The notes beneath the pieces were generated by a model. The model was not told the DNA's origin. It worked only from the letters and a program-made list of their open reading frames with translations, and ran no database searches. From a virus: a DNA stretch of 26,956 bases. Shown here one piece after another: positions 1 through 6,311 of the stretch. Positions within the stretch are counted from its first letter, which is position 1, and each line of letters opens with the position of its first letter. The translations under genes were made by a program, and so were the position numbers. Where the stretch lies: positions 1-26,956 of the IMG/VR virus record IMGVR_UViG_3300009509_000088; one strand, 5' to 3'.

Positions 1-32
1 AGGGCCGCAGGTTCGAATCCTTGCAAGTATAT
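1..32 (+). tRNA. 3' end of a tRNA or tRNA-like sequence (partial, T-arm only)
   Basis: The window opens with a T-loop (TTCGAAT, 12-18) flanked by GCAGG (7-11) and CCTTGC (19-24). This is the 3' part of a tRNA whose body lies to the left. The T-stem pairs fully only if one T at 21-22 is bulged out, which is unusual for a functional tRNA. No CCA is encoded. The acceptor strand cannot be verified because its partner is outside the window. It could be a phage tRNA, a decayed one, or an attachment-site core copied from a host tRNA. Confidence 0.4.
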
Positions 33-40
33 TTTATAAT
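12..40 (+). promoter_or_regulatory. Candidate sigma70-type promoter for the reductase operon
   Basis: A perfect TATAAT lies at 35-40, about 20 bases before the reductase start. Seventeen bases upstream is TTCGAA (12-17), only a 3/6 match to the -35 consensus and inside the tRNA T-loop. In AT-rich DNA a TATAAT can occur by chance, so this is weak evidence. Transcription from it would leave a very short leader holding the Shine-Dalgarno site. Confidence 0.25.
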
Positions 41-60
41 AGATAATTTTTGAGGTGATT

Positions 61-1770
61 ATGGAATTAACTGATAATGCTTTAACTGTGTTAAAAAGTA
101 GATATTTAAAGGACGGTGAAAATTGGGATGATTGTGTAAAAAGAATAATAAAAGAAATAAGTAGAAATGATTCGGATGAAAATTTTATTTCAAATACTAA
201 GGATGTAATATATAATTTAGATTTTATTCCTGCTGGAAGAATATTAAGGAATATTGGTAAGATAAAGCCAGCAATGATGAATTGCAATTTAATTCCAATT
301 GAAGATAATATTGAGTCAATAGGTGAAGCCATAAAGAGTTCTTTAATAATAGCCAGCTTCGGAGGTGGATGTGGTTATTTGTTCTCTGCGTTAAGGCCAA
401 AAGGGGCAACATTATCTACTAAAGGAGGGGAGTCATCCGGAATGTGTTCTTTTATAAAAGCAATTGATATTACTGGACAAACTATAGAGTCCGGAGGGCA
501 AAGAAGAAGCGCAAATATTGCTATATGCGATATTGGGCATCCTGAAATAGAAGAGTTTGTGTCTCTAAAATCTAAACAAGGTGAAATAAGTCAGTTTAAT
601 TTATCCGTTGGAGTAAATAACTTATTCCTTGAGGCCGTAGAAAGAGATAGTAATTGGGATTTAATATTTAATAACACAGTATACAAAACTATTTCTGCTC
701 GTAAATTATGGTTAAAAATAATTAAATCTATGGTTGATACTGCTGAACCAGGAATCATCTATATGGATAACTTAAAAAAGAATAATACATATTATTTTCA
801 GCCAATCATAGGAACGAATCCTTGTGGCGAACAGCCTCTCGGAAATTGGGGATCTTGTTGCCTTGGAGCAATTAATTTAAATAATTGTGTTAACGGGAAA
901 AGAACAGATTGGATAAAACTTGAAAATTTAATTAATACTGGCGTAAGATTTCTTGACAATATTATAGATATTAATTATTACCCAATCCAAGAGCTTGAGG
1001 TTGTTGCGAAAGAAAGTAGGCGAATAGGATTAGGCATAATGGGACTTGCAGAATATTTCTTTAAAAAAGAAATAAGATATGGATCTCAAGAATGTTTAAA
1101 TGAATTGGAAAAATTATTTAAATTCTTTTCTACAAGAGCCTATAATGCATCAATTGAATTAGCTAAAATCAAAAAGCCATTTCCTAAATTTGATAAAGTA
1201 CAATATGGAAAAGCATCATTCATAAGAAAATTACCAGTATCACTTCGTATGAGAATTAAGGAATTTGGAATAAGAAATTCAAATATAATAACAGCGCAGC
1301 CAACAGGAACAACATCTTTAATCCCTAATGTGACCGGAGGGATAGAGCCATTATTCTCAAAGGCTTATTTAAGGAAAGATAGGATCAGTGAAAGAGTTTA
1401 TATTCATCCTATTTATGAGAAGATGATAGAAAATAATGAAGAAATACCTGATTATTTTGTAGATTCGTTTGATCTAACTCCAGAAGAACATTTAAGCGTT
1501 CAGGCTACATTAACAAAATATAATGATTCGGCAATAAGCAAAACTATAAATCTTCCAAGCGATTATACGGCAGATAAACTTGACAAATTGTTGCTTGAAT
1601 ATATATATGATCTTAAGGGCGTCACTGTATATCGTGATGGATGTAGAGACGGTCAAGTATTAAATAGAATAACTCTTGAAGAAGCTAAAGAATATATAAA
1701 ATCAAAAAAAACAGATAACAATTTACAAGAACAAGATGTATCTTGCGCATCTGGAAAATGCACTTTATGA
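61..1770 (+). CDS. nrdJ: Adenosylcobalamin-dependent (class II) ribonucleoside-diphosphate/triphosphate reductase
   Basis: It reduces ribonucleotides to deoxyribonucleotides for phage DNA synthesis, using adenosylcobalamin as radical source. The 569-residue protein carries the reductase barrel signatures: first redox Cys in MMNCNL (C75), GGQRRSAN (about 145-152), the active-site loop NPCGEQPL with N253, thiyl C255 and E257, SCCLGAINL with the second redox Cys (C266/C267), the phosphate-binding QPTGTTSLI, and a C-terminal cysteine pair in CASGKC (C562, C567) that would be re-reduced by thioredoxin or glutaredoxin. No radical-carrying small subunit follows, which fits class II. The length is near the short end of the family. 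I chose ATG at 61 because GAGGTGAT at 52-59 is a near-perfect Shine-Dalgarno site for it; an in-frame GTG at 55 lies inside that site. No intein or intron breaks the catalytic motifs. Class II versus class I rests on motif style and the missing small subunit. Confidence 0.9.
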   Translation: MELTDNALTVLKSRYLKDGENWDDCVKRIIKEISRNDSDENFISNTKDVIYNLDFIPAGRILRNIGKIKPAMMNCNLIPIEDNIESIGEAIKSSLIIASFGGGCGYLFSALRPKGATLSTKGGESSGMCSFIKAIDITGQTIESGGQRRSANIAICDIGHPEIEEFVSLKSKQGEISQFNLSVGVNNLFLEAVERDSNWDLIFNNTVYKTISARKLWLKIIKSMVDTAEPGIIYMDNLKKNNTYYFQPIIGTNPCGEQPLGNWGSCCLGAINLNNCVNGKRTDWIKLENLINTGVRFLDNIIDINYYPIQELEVVAKESRRIGLGIMGLAEYFFKKEIRYGSQECLNELEKLFKFFSTRAYNASIELAKIKKPFPKFDKVQYGKASFIRKLPVSLRMRIKEFGIRNSNIITAQPTGTTSLIPNVTGGIEPLFSKAYLRKDRISERVYIHPIYEKMIENNEEIPDYFVDSFDLTPEEHLSVQATLTKYNDSAISKTINLPSDYTADKLDKLLLEYIYDLKGVTVYRDGCRDGQVLNRITLEEAKEYIKSKKTDNNLQEQDVSCASGKCTL

Positions 1771-1775
1771 AAGAC

Positions 1776-1792
1776 AAAAATATGAGCGGATT
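1776..1792 (+). repeat. 17-base direct repeat, copy 1
   Basis: AAAAATATGAGCGGATT occurs here and again at 2067-2083. In the second copy the ATG-AGC-GGA is the likely start of the resolvase gene (Met-Ser-Gly-Leu). Here the same start opens an 11-codon reading frame, 1782-1817, that ends just before the next gene. The copy looks like a duplicated translation start with a decayed body, or a short leader peptide. Confidence 0.6.
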
Positions 1793-1822
1793 ATTTAACT
1801 TAAATAATGAAAGGTAAAAAAT

Positions 1823-2068
1823 ATGAAAAAGGTTATATTAGATAATAGCGATAATATATGTATTAATAATATTTCTGAAAATACTCCTATATTTGCGAAA
1901 GAAAATAATAAATTAATCGGAATGCTAGTGCTTGAATCGGATGGCTGGATATTAAAAATAGGTGGTAAATGTGGATCTCACGGACATAGTAAAAGCAGAA
2001 GTAAATGTTTGCAAATTGGCGTAGATAGGTATAATTATGAATATTTTATAGAAGATGATGATGAATAA
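1823..2068 (+). CDS. Hypothetical small phage protein (81 aa)
   Basis: I do not recognise this protein. It has 81 residues and no membrane segment. The N-terminal half is Asn/Ile rich. A middle stretch, IGMLVLESDGWILKIGG, looks like two beta strands joined by a tight turn. A basic Ser/Lys/His patch with two cysteines follows (CGSHGHSKSRSKC), then an acidic end rich in Glu and Asp. GAAAGG at 1809-1814 lies about 8 bases before the ATG and acts as Shine-Dalgarno site. Its stop overlaps an alternative upstream start of the next gene, which suggests translational coupling. The place in the run argues for a role in phage DNA metabolism, but that is only context. Confidence 0.65.
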   Translation: MKKVILDNSDNICINNISENTPIFAKENNKLIGMLVLESDGWILKIGGKCGSHGHSKSRSKCLQIGVDRYNYEYFIEDDDE

Positions 2069-2083
2069 AAATATGAGCGGATT
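2067..2083 (+). repeat. 17-base direct repeat, copy 2 (spans resolvase start)
   Basis: This is the second copy of the repeat at 1776-1792. It contains the ATG at 2073 used as start for the RuvC-like gene. The two copies flank the 81-residue gene, so recombination between them could delete that gene cleanly. Confidence 0.6.
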
Positions 2084-2561
2084 GTATATAGGCATTGATA
2101 GCGGTACTACGCAAAGCGGATATATTGTACTTGAAAATGGATTGGGAAAAATAAAAATCAAAGAGTCTGGCATAGTTAGTAATGATGAAATATTTAGATT
2201 ATTCGAGAAATACGCAATAGATAAAGCTGTAATATGTTTAGAGCAAATAAATCCAATGGGAATGAGAATAGGCAGAAGCACAATTGACACTATTTTTTGG
2301 ATAGGCCGTTTCTTTGATCGAGCTAAAACATCAGGATGCGAACCTGTATTAATTGAGCGACAAATTGTAAAGAAAACATTGTGTCCTAAAATGCCAAAAG
2401 TAAATGATTCTAAAATACGGTCCGCTCTTATTAAAATTTACGGTGAACCAGGGATTAAAAAGAACCCAGGTTTTACTTACGGAATTAAAAGTCATATATG
2501 GCAAGCATTAGCATGTGTTACAACTTATTTTATCAAGGAAGGAATTAAGATAGAAATATGA
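2073..2561 (+). CDS. RuvC-like Holliday-junction resolvase
   Basis: Phage RuvC-like nucleases cut branched DNA before packaging or during recombination. The 162-residue protein shows the RNase H fold pattern in order: strand 1 with the first metal ligand, GIDSGTTQSGY (D9); a strand-4 glutamate in VICLEQINP (E57); KVNDSKIRSALI, a helix that comes before the last acidic site in the family; and KSHIWQALACV near the C-terminus, where cellular RuvC has a DxxDA motif and phage members often keep only the His (H141). Three in-frame ATGs at 2055, 2058 and 2061 would add six residues. I prefer 2073 because it lies just after the previous stop, puts the first strand at the very N-terminus as in the family, and belongs to a duplicated start (1776-1792). 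No clear Shine-Dalgarno site precedes it, so coupling to the upstream gene is likely. The next gene overlaps by ATGA. Confidence 0.8.
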   Translation: MSGLYIGIDSGTTQSGYIVLENGLGKIKIKESGIVSNDEIFRLFEKYAIDKAVICLEQINPMGMRIGRSTIDTIFWIGRFFDRAKTSGCEPVLIERQIVKKTLCPKMPKVNDSKIRSALIKIYGEPGIKKNPGFTYGIKSHIWQALACVTTYFIKEGIKIEI

Positions 2562-2869
2562 CAAAAGCATATGAAGATAATTTAAGGAAAAAGAGAGATG
2601 AAATATTAAAGAAATGCAAGAGATTTGCAAAACCAAATTGCAAATGGTGTCACGGCGATGGAGTTATAACGCAAGTTGTTGGGCAAAGGGAAAATATAAA
2701 ACGTGATATATTAAAAACTTGTTTGTGCGTTACAAAGAATCTTTCTTTACTTGATGATATTAAAAAAGGAAAAATTAAGTATCCGGAAGATTGGGAATTA
2801 AAAGATAGAGTAATTAATGTAGCAAAGGAGAATGGTAAATGGAAACCGATAGACCAACTAACCCACTAA
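2558..2869 (+). CDS. Small cysteine-cluster protein, possible zinc-binding (hypothetical)
   Basis: The protein has 103 residues and I cannot name its family. Residues 28-35 read CKWCHGDG, which matches one CxxCxGxG unit of the DnaJ-type zinc finger, and TCLCV at 54-58 supplies a second cysteine pair (C55, C57), so one zinc site is possible; C20 is an extra candidate. The N-terminus is a Lys/Arg-rich helix and the C-terminal third is charged. The start overlaps the resolvase stop in an ATGA, so it is probably translated by coupled re-initiation. Its end overlaps the start of the next gene by 31 bases. A role in nucleic-acid binding is possible but unproven. Confidence 0.7.
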   Translation: MTKAYEDNLRKKRDEILKKCKRFAKPNCKWCHGDGVITQVVGQRENIKRDILKTCLCVTKNLSLLDDIKKGKIKYPEDWELKDRVINVAKENGKWKPIDQLTH

Positions 2870-3231
2870 AAATACAAATTGGTGGAGACCATTATAAGAA
2901 ATTTAAGATTCAGCCAGGTATTTTTTCAGAAGAAAATAAGTTAAGTTTTTTTCAAGGAGATATAGTAAAGAGAATATGTCGCTATAATGTTGAAGGTGGG
3001 AAAGGAAGGCTGGATCTCGAAAAAGCCAAACATGAAATTGATTTATTGATTAAAATTCATTATGATAATGTTCTTGAAGAAATTGAGAAACTTTGTCCTG
3101 GAATTAATCCAGACCCGCCTTATGAAAACGATAATAAAATAGACACATCTGGAATGTATAAAATAATATATGATGATAATAGTAGCGTAAGCGAAGATGA
3201 AGAAAAAGTATATAAATATATTAGGTCTTAA
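2839..3231 (+). CDS. DUF3310 family protein (putative phage nucleotide kinase-like)
   Basis: The 130-residue protein has the DUF3310 signature: GGDHYKKFKIQP (15-26), then FFQGDIVKRICRYN (37-50) and KGRLDLEKAKHEIDLLI (55-71). The family is common in phages next to nucleotide-metabolism genes. It is often labelled a nucleotide kinase, but I know of no solid proof of that activity. The C-terminal 50 residues are acidic and of low complexity and lie outside the conserved part. AAAGGAG at 2824-2830, eight bases before the ATG, fixes the start inside the end of the previous gene. It is the last gene of the plus-strand run, and its TAA overlaps the TAA of the opposing gene at 3228-3231. Confidence 0.8.
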   Translation: METDRPTNPLKIQIGGDHYKKFKIQPGIFSEENKLSFFQGDIVKRICRYNVEGGKGRLDLEKAKHEIDLLIKIHYDNVLEEIEKLCPGINPDPPYENDNKIDTSGMYKIIYDDNSSVSEDEEKVYKYIRS

Positions 3232-3470
3232 TTTTTGCGCAACATCTCTTGAAGAAGCTTTTGATTCTCTTTAAGACAATCTCTAATGTCTTTAAGATAA
3301 TAGTTTGCTTCTATTGTTTTCTCGTTATTACTATCAATTTTCTTCGTGACATCGCGCAGTGTATCTTTCATAGATTCATTTGTTTTATTGATGATAATAA
3401 CATTTGTTATAACAAGAAATACCGATCCGGTAATTATGGCCATCGCTATTTGTGTTAAGGTAGGAATCAT
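3228..3470 (-). CDS. Small single-pass membrane protein with coiled coil (hypothetical)
   Basis: This 80-residue protein has one hydrophobic segment near the N-terminus (about 8-28, AIITGSVFLVITNVIII). A long, charged helical stretch follows with heptad-like Leu/Ile spacing (about 34-78). The shape suits an inner-membrane phage protein such as a spanin-like or holin-like subunit, but no family is clear and no endolysin gene lies in the window. It is the last gene of the minus-strand block. No good Shine-Dalgarno site is visible before the ATG. The opposite strand is also open here, but that product is Cys/Phe-rich and less protein-like. Confidence 0.6.
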   Translation of the reverse strand: MIPTLTQIAMAIITGSVFLVITNVIIINKTNESMKDTLRDVTKKIDSNNEKTIEANYYLKDIRDCLKENQKLLQEMLRKN

Positions 3471-3502
3471 TTTATTTTACTTTATTAAGGTTAAGTATAA
3501 TA

Positions 3503-3540
3503 AGGGGAACTCTAATTAAAGATTTCCCCTCTTTTCTTTA
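3503..3540 (+). terminator. Intrinsic terminator, best read on the plus strand
   Basis: AGGGGAA (3503-3509) pairs with TTCCCCT (3524-3530) across a 14-base loop and is followed on the plus strand by CTTTTCTTTA. The T-rich tail is on the plus side, so it probably stops the rightward reductase-resolvase transcript before it runs into the fibre genes. Read on the minus strand the tail is TTATTATACTT, weaker, so it may also attenuate expression of the membrane protein gene. Confidence 0.6.
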
Positions 3541-3548
3541 ATAACGAA

Positions 3549-4199
3549 CTATGCAGTTACAGTAGGAACAGATTCGATTATAGTAATTTCAGCAACTCCA
3601 GTACTTCCACCAGACCCAGCTCCAAAAGTAGCAAGTATTTCTTCGGCTCCACTTTCATAATTAGCAATTTCAATAACATAAGTTCCGAGAGTAGTTAGGT
3701 CAACTTCAGTTTGATCAACATATTTATCAATAGTACCACTTATTCCGATATCAATAGTAGGTCCAGTAGCATCAAATGCAGTTGTAACTTTTATTACAAC
3801 TTTATCAATAAAGCGACCACTTTTAGAAGTAGAGAGAGATTGAGAAGCACTATCATCGTAATTAAGAATAAGAATAGAAACTTGGGGAGCATCCATATCA
3901 ACCCAAGAAAGATTGCCACTTCCATCATTGGTTAATTGTCCGAGTGAATTAGCATTTGGAAATACATTATTTATATCTCCTGCTCCACCAGTTGCCATTG
4001 TAAACGTAGTTTTCCGCGCTGCTCCATCATATAATTCAATATTCGTGTGATTTGCAGTAGTAACAACAATTTTACCATCAGAATCAGCATTATCAGTAAT
4101 AGTTACAGTATCAGTAGAGCTTCCAACAATTTTAGGACCAGTAAAATTTAATTGAAGAGTATTTCCTATAAGACCAATAATATTTTTCCATACACCCAT
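3549..4199 (-). CDS. Fibre-associated structural protein with shared anchor and beta domain
   Basis: The 216-residue protein seems built of two parts. The N-terminus (MGVWKNIIGLIGNTLQLNF, then GPKIVGSS) matches the N-terminus of the large fibre protein at 6312-10619, which suggests a common baseplate or fibre attachment module. The C-terminal part (from about 105) aligns with both small proteins encoded just upstream: AFDATGP, DIGI, KYV and the marked motif LGTYVIE line up in order. The composition is rich in Thr, Ser, Gly, Asp and Ile and poor in Cys, as is typical of beta-rich virion proteins. AAAGGAGGTG lies just upstream, one of the strongest ribosome sites in the window, so high expression is likely. 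The gene ends in TAG, with the small membrane protein gene downstream beyond a hairpin. Confidence 0.75.
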   Translation of the reverse strand: MGVWKNIIGLIGNTLQLNFTGPKIVGSSTDTVTITDNADSDGKIVVTTANHTNIELYDGAARKTTFTMATGGAGDINNVFPNANSLGQLTNDGSGNLSWVDMDAPQVSILILNYDDSASQSLSTSKSGRFIDKVVIKVTTAFDATGPTIDIGISGTIDKYVDQTEVDLTTLGTYVIEIANYESGAEEILATFGAGSGGSTGVAEITIIESVPTVTA

Positions 4200-4219
4200 T
4201 TAAAACACCTCCTTTCTAT

Positions 4220-4594
4220 CTAAGTATCAAGGAATCTAACCGTTGCAGTTAAAGACCCTTCTGTGGCCCCATCACCGTCTACATATGCCTTGATTACTTC
4301 ATCTCCAGTTAAAATTATTGTATCTTTTATTATATAAGTTCCAATCATTTGTAAATTACATTGACTTATAGTTAAATATTTTTCGTGATTAGCATCTATA
4401 CCTATACTTGTAGTTGGGAAAATTGTAAAGCCTGGCTTCAAAAATAAAGAATTTACTTTTACTTCAAATTCAGTTAATGTATCTCTAGTTAAACAACTTC
4501 TAATGGTTAATTCAGAATCTTCATAATTACCACTAACAGATTCTTCTTGAGGAACTGTATCAGGTATTAATTTATTTGGTCTTGTTCCAGACAT
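4220..4594 (-). CDS. Small beta-rich structural protein, paralogue A
   Basis: This protein of 124 residues is clearly related to the next one upstream (4604-4972). Shared blocks in order are: NKLIPDTV at the N-terminus, SGNYEDSELTIR, DTLTEFEV, the stretch TSIGIDANHEKYLT, then IGTYII and a closing VRFLDT. The pattern of alternating hydrophobic residues indicates a beta sandwich. No named family comes to mind. Its place among fibre genes suggests a virion surface or fibre accessory protein. An AGG-containing Shine-Dalgarno site (ATAGG) lies about 9 bases before ATG. Tandem duplication is the simplest origin. Confidence 0.7.
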   Translation of the reverse strand: MSGTRPNKLIPDTVPQEESVSGNYEDSELTIRSCLTRDTLTEFEVKVNSLFLKPGFTIFPTTSIGIDANHEKYLTISQCNLQMIGTYIIKDTIILTGDEVIKAYVDGDGATEGSLTATVRFLDT

Positions 4595-4603
4595 TTTTAT
4601 AAC

Positions 4604-4972
4604 CTATTCAGTATCTAAGAATTGTATAACTCCAGTAATTTCGCCTATGGTTGATCCATCTGGAGATATATATAATTTTATAATTTCATCTTCTGTTAAT
4701 ACAACTTCTTGTTCAATAACATAAGTCCCAATAGCTTTTAACCAACTTTGCGATTCTGTCATATATTTTTCATGATTAGAATCTATACCAATGCTTGCCG
4801 ATGGGTTTGTTCCGTCAAATGCTATATCTATATCAATCTCAAATTCTAATAATGTATCACCAGTTTTAGCATTTTTTATTATTAATTCTGTATCAGTATA
4901 ATCCCCATGAACAGATAATTTAGTTTGTTGTACTGTATTAGGAACTAATTTATTATTTCTTATCCAAGACAT
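4604..4972 (-). CDS. Small beta-rich structural protein, paralogue B
   Basis: This 122-residue protein is a tandem paralogue of the gene at 4220-4594, with NKLVPNTV, HGDYTDTELIIK, DTLLEFEI, SIGIDSNHEKYM, IGTYVIE and IQFLDTE at equivalent places. It is also the closest match to the C-terminal domain of the 216-residue protein (FDGTNP, SIGI, KYM, GTYVIE). The Shine-Dalgarno site AGAGG sits six bases before the ATG and includes the TAG stop of the upstream gene, so the two are probably translationally coupled. The function is unknown; fibre accessory or decoration is inferred from position. Confidence 0.7.
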   Translation of the reverse strand: MSWIRNNKLVPNTVQQTKLSVHGDYTDTELIIKNAKTGDTLLEFEIDIDIAFDGTNPSASIGIDSNHEKYMTESQSWLKAIGTYVIEQEVVLTEDEIIKLYISPDGSTIGEITGVIQFLDTE

Positions 4973-4981
4973 AATTAACCT

Positions 4982-5296
4982 CTAATAACATATAATTTGT
5001 ATATCGCCTTCTGTTGGGATATCTGATACATATTTTATTGTTATTTCACCGTTATATCTTAATCCATCCATCCATAAATCTTTCCCAGCTTTCAATGTAA
5101 GCTCTGCATTACCTATTGTTATACGGACATCTTCATCCAAACTATTTACAACAATGAGATGAGTGTAAATATAAGTTGGATATTGTATTGTTAAGTCAAT
5201 GAAAGTATCATAAGTATCTGTAATATCACCAAAAGCTAAAATTTCTTCATTGATTATATTGGGATTCATTTGACTCCCAGGATCTTTTAATGACAT
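4982..5296 (-). CDS. Hypothetical fibre-region protein (104 aa)
   Basis: I do not recognise a family. The protein is beta-rich, with repeated short hydrophobic strands (TFIDLTIQY, THLIVVNS, VRITIGN) and no membrane segment. It ends in a strand with one cysteine (IQIICY). The start at 5296 is chosen because AAGGAG lies five to six bases upstream of it. An earlier in-frame ATG at 5317 would add seven residues but lacks a ribosome site and contains the Shine-Dalgarno sequence within its codons. It sits between the propeller gene and the paralogue pair, so a small virion or fibre accessory protein is likely. A stem-loop precedes it. Confidence 0.65.
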   Translation of the reverse strand: MSLKDPGSQMNPNIINEEILAFGDITDTYDTFIDLTIQYPTYIYTHLIVVNSLDEDVRITIGNAELTLKAGKDLWMDGLRYNGEITIKYVSDIPTEGDIQIICY

Positions 5297-5324
5297 TTTG
5301 TCTCCTTTATGTTCCATTCAAATA

Positions 5325-5377
5325 AATGCGGAAACAGACGATGGGGAATCTGCTTTTGGAGTTACCCTATCCGCATT
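5325..5377 (-). other. Intergenic stem-loop before the 104-residue protein gene
   Basis: AATGCGGA (5325-5332) is the exact reverse complement of TCCGCATT (5370-5377). The 37 bases between can form a smaller hairpin (CAGA/TCTG, 5335-5338 and 5349-5352). The stem contains the stop codon of the propeller gene. On the minus strand it is followed by TATTTG, not a strong U-run. It could be a partial terminator, an RNA-processing site or an mRNA stability element. Confidence 0.5.
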
Positions 5378-6296
5378 AAAAATTACATCCAAAAAATATA
5401 GTGTTATTAATAGTTTCAGAAGTTGGTACATATTCTAATAATAACCCATGCGGACCTGTTCCAGCATATAATTTATTGTTATATACTATTAAATCATAAA
5501 TATAAGTTTCACTACTATATTGTGACGCTTGTAAAATCCAACTATCAGTTCCATTATATTTAAATAAACTTCCGTTTGATAACGTTCCGCCATATATTTC
5601 ATTATTAAAAACTACAGAGGCAAGCATATGCGCTCCAGCAGAAGATGCTTTTTGAATCCAACTATCAGATCCATTCCATTGAACAAGATATCCATTATCT
5701 CCAGTTACTCCATATAAATTACTATCAACAACTAAATCTCGTATTATAATTTCTGTACTAAATTTGCTTGCTTTTAATGCCCATGCATCTGAATCATTCC
5801 ATTCAAGCAATAATCCATTATCTCCAGTTCCACAATATAATTTACTATTAAATTCTATTAAAGAATAAGCAGTTGCCTCACTACTATATTTCCCAGCCTT
5901 TTGCACCCAGCTATCTGAATCATTCCACTCTAGTAATTTACCACCATTATATGTGCATCCGTACAGTGTACTATTGTAAACTTCTAAGTCATATATTCTA
6001 CTTTCAGTTCCAAATGTGTTAGCTTTTTGTATCCATGCATCTGAATCATTCCATTCTAGTAATTTACCTCCAGGAAGAGTCCCACCATATAATTTACTAT
6101 TATAAACAATAGCAGATATAACATAAGTTTCACTGCCATATTGTGATGCTTTTTGTACCCAAGCATTAGAATCGTTCCATTCCAGTAACTTGCCAGTTGG
6201 CGAAGATACACCATACAATTTACCGTTATAAATAACTAGTCTATTAATTTGAGTTTCGCTTCCGTATTGACTAGCCGCTTGAATCCAATATCCCAT
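5376..6296 (-). CDS. Seven-repeat beta-propeller-like virion protein
   Basis: The 306-residue protein consists almost wholly of seven tandem repeats of 40-42 residues (residues 4-45, 46-87, 88-129, 130-171, 172-212, 213-252, 253-294). Each repeat begins W-[IV]-Q-K-A-S, has SET near its tenth residue, then VYNSKLYGGT and ends GGKLLEWNDSDA. Four-stranded repeats of this length, seven in number and spanning the whole protein, predict a closed seven-bladed beta-propeller. Kelch-like Gly and aromatic positions are present but I would not assign the Kelch family. There is no signal peptide. AAGGAT lies before the ATG. It directly follows the large fibre gene, so a receptor- or sugar-binding head on the fibre or baseplate is a reasonable inference. 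Confidence 0.75.
   Translation of the reverse strand: MGYWIQAASQYGSETQINRLVIYNGKLYGVSSPTGKLLEWNDSNAWVQKASQYGSETYVISAIVYNSKLYGGTLPGGKLLEWNDSDAWIQKANTFGTESRIYDLEVYNSTLYGCTYNGGKLLEWNDSDSWVQKAGKYSSEATAYSLIEFNSKLYCGTGDNGLLLEWNDSDAWALKASKFSTEIIIRDLVVDSNLYGVTGDNGYLVQWNGSDSWIQKASSAGAHMLASVVFNNEIYGGTLSNGSLFKYNGTDSWILQASQYSSETYIYDLIVYNNKLYAGTGPHGLLLEYVPTSETINNTIFFGCNF
5415..6287 (-). repeat. Seven tandem coding repeats of about 126 bases
   Basis: This range encodes the seven 40-42 residue repeats of the propeller-like protein. The first four units are closest to one another at DNA level; units five and six carry small deletions. They are coding repeats in one frame, not spacer repeats. Confidence 0.8.
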
Positions 6297-6311
6297 TTTT
6301 TATATCCTTAT

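Noticed and set aside
61-1770. Intein or self-splicing intron in the reductase, a common site for them
   Set aside because: The reading frame is continuous and the catalytic motifs are at normal spacing.
3249-3458. Plus-strand frame of 69 codons opposite the small membrane protein gene
   Set aside because: Its product is Cys/Phe-rich without a sensible fold and has no supporting ribosome site. The minus-strand frame has a clear membrane segment plus helix and fits the transcription direction of its neighbours.
3470-3500. Promoter with TATACT on the minus strand before the small membrane protein gene
   Set aside because: No acceptable -35 element lies at the right distance and the site overlaps the downstream edge of the terminator hairpin.
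5415-6287. Regular repeats considered as a CRISPR array
   Set aside because: The units are about 126 bases, lie in one open frame and vary at codon level. There are no short identical repeats with unique spacers.
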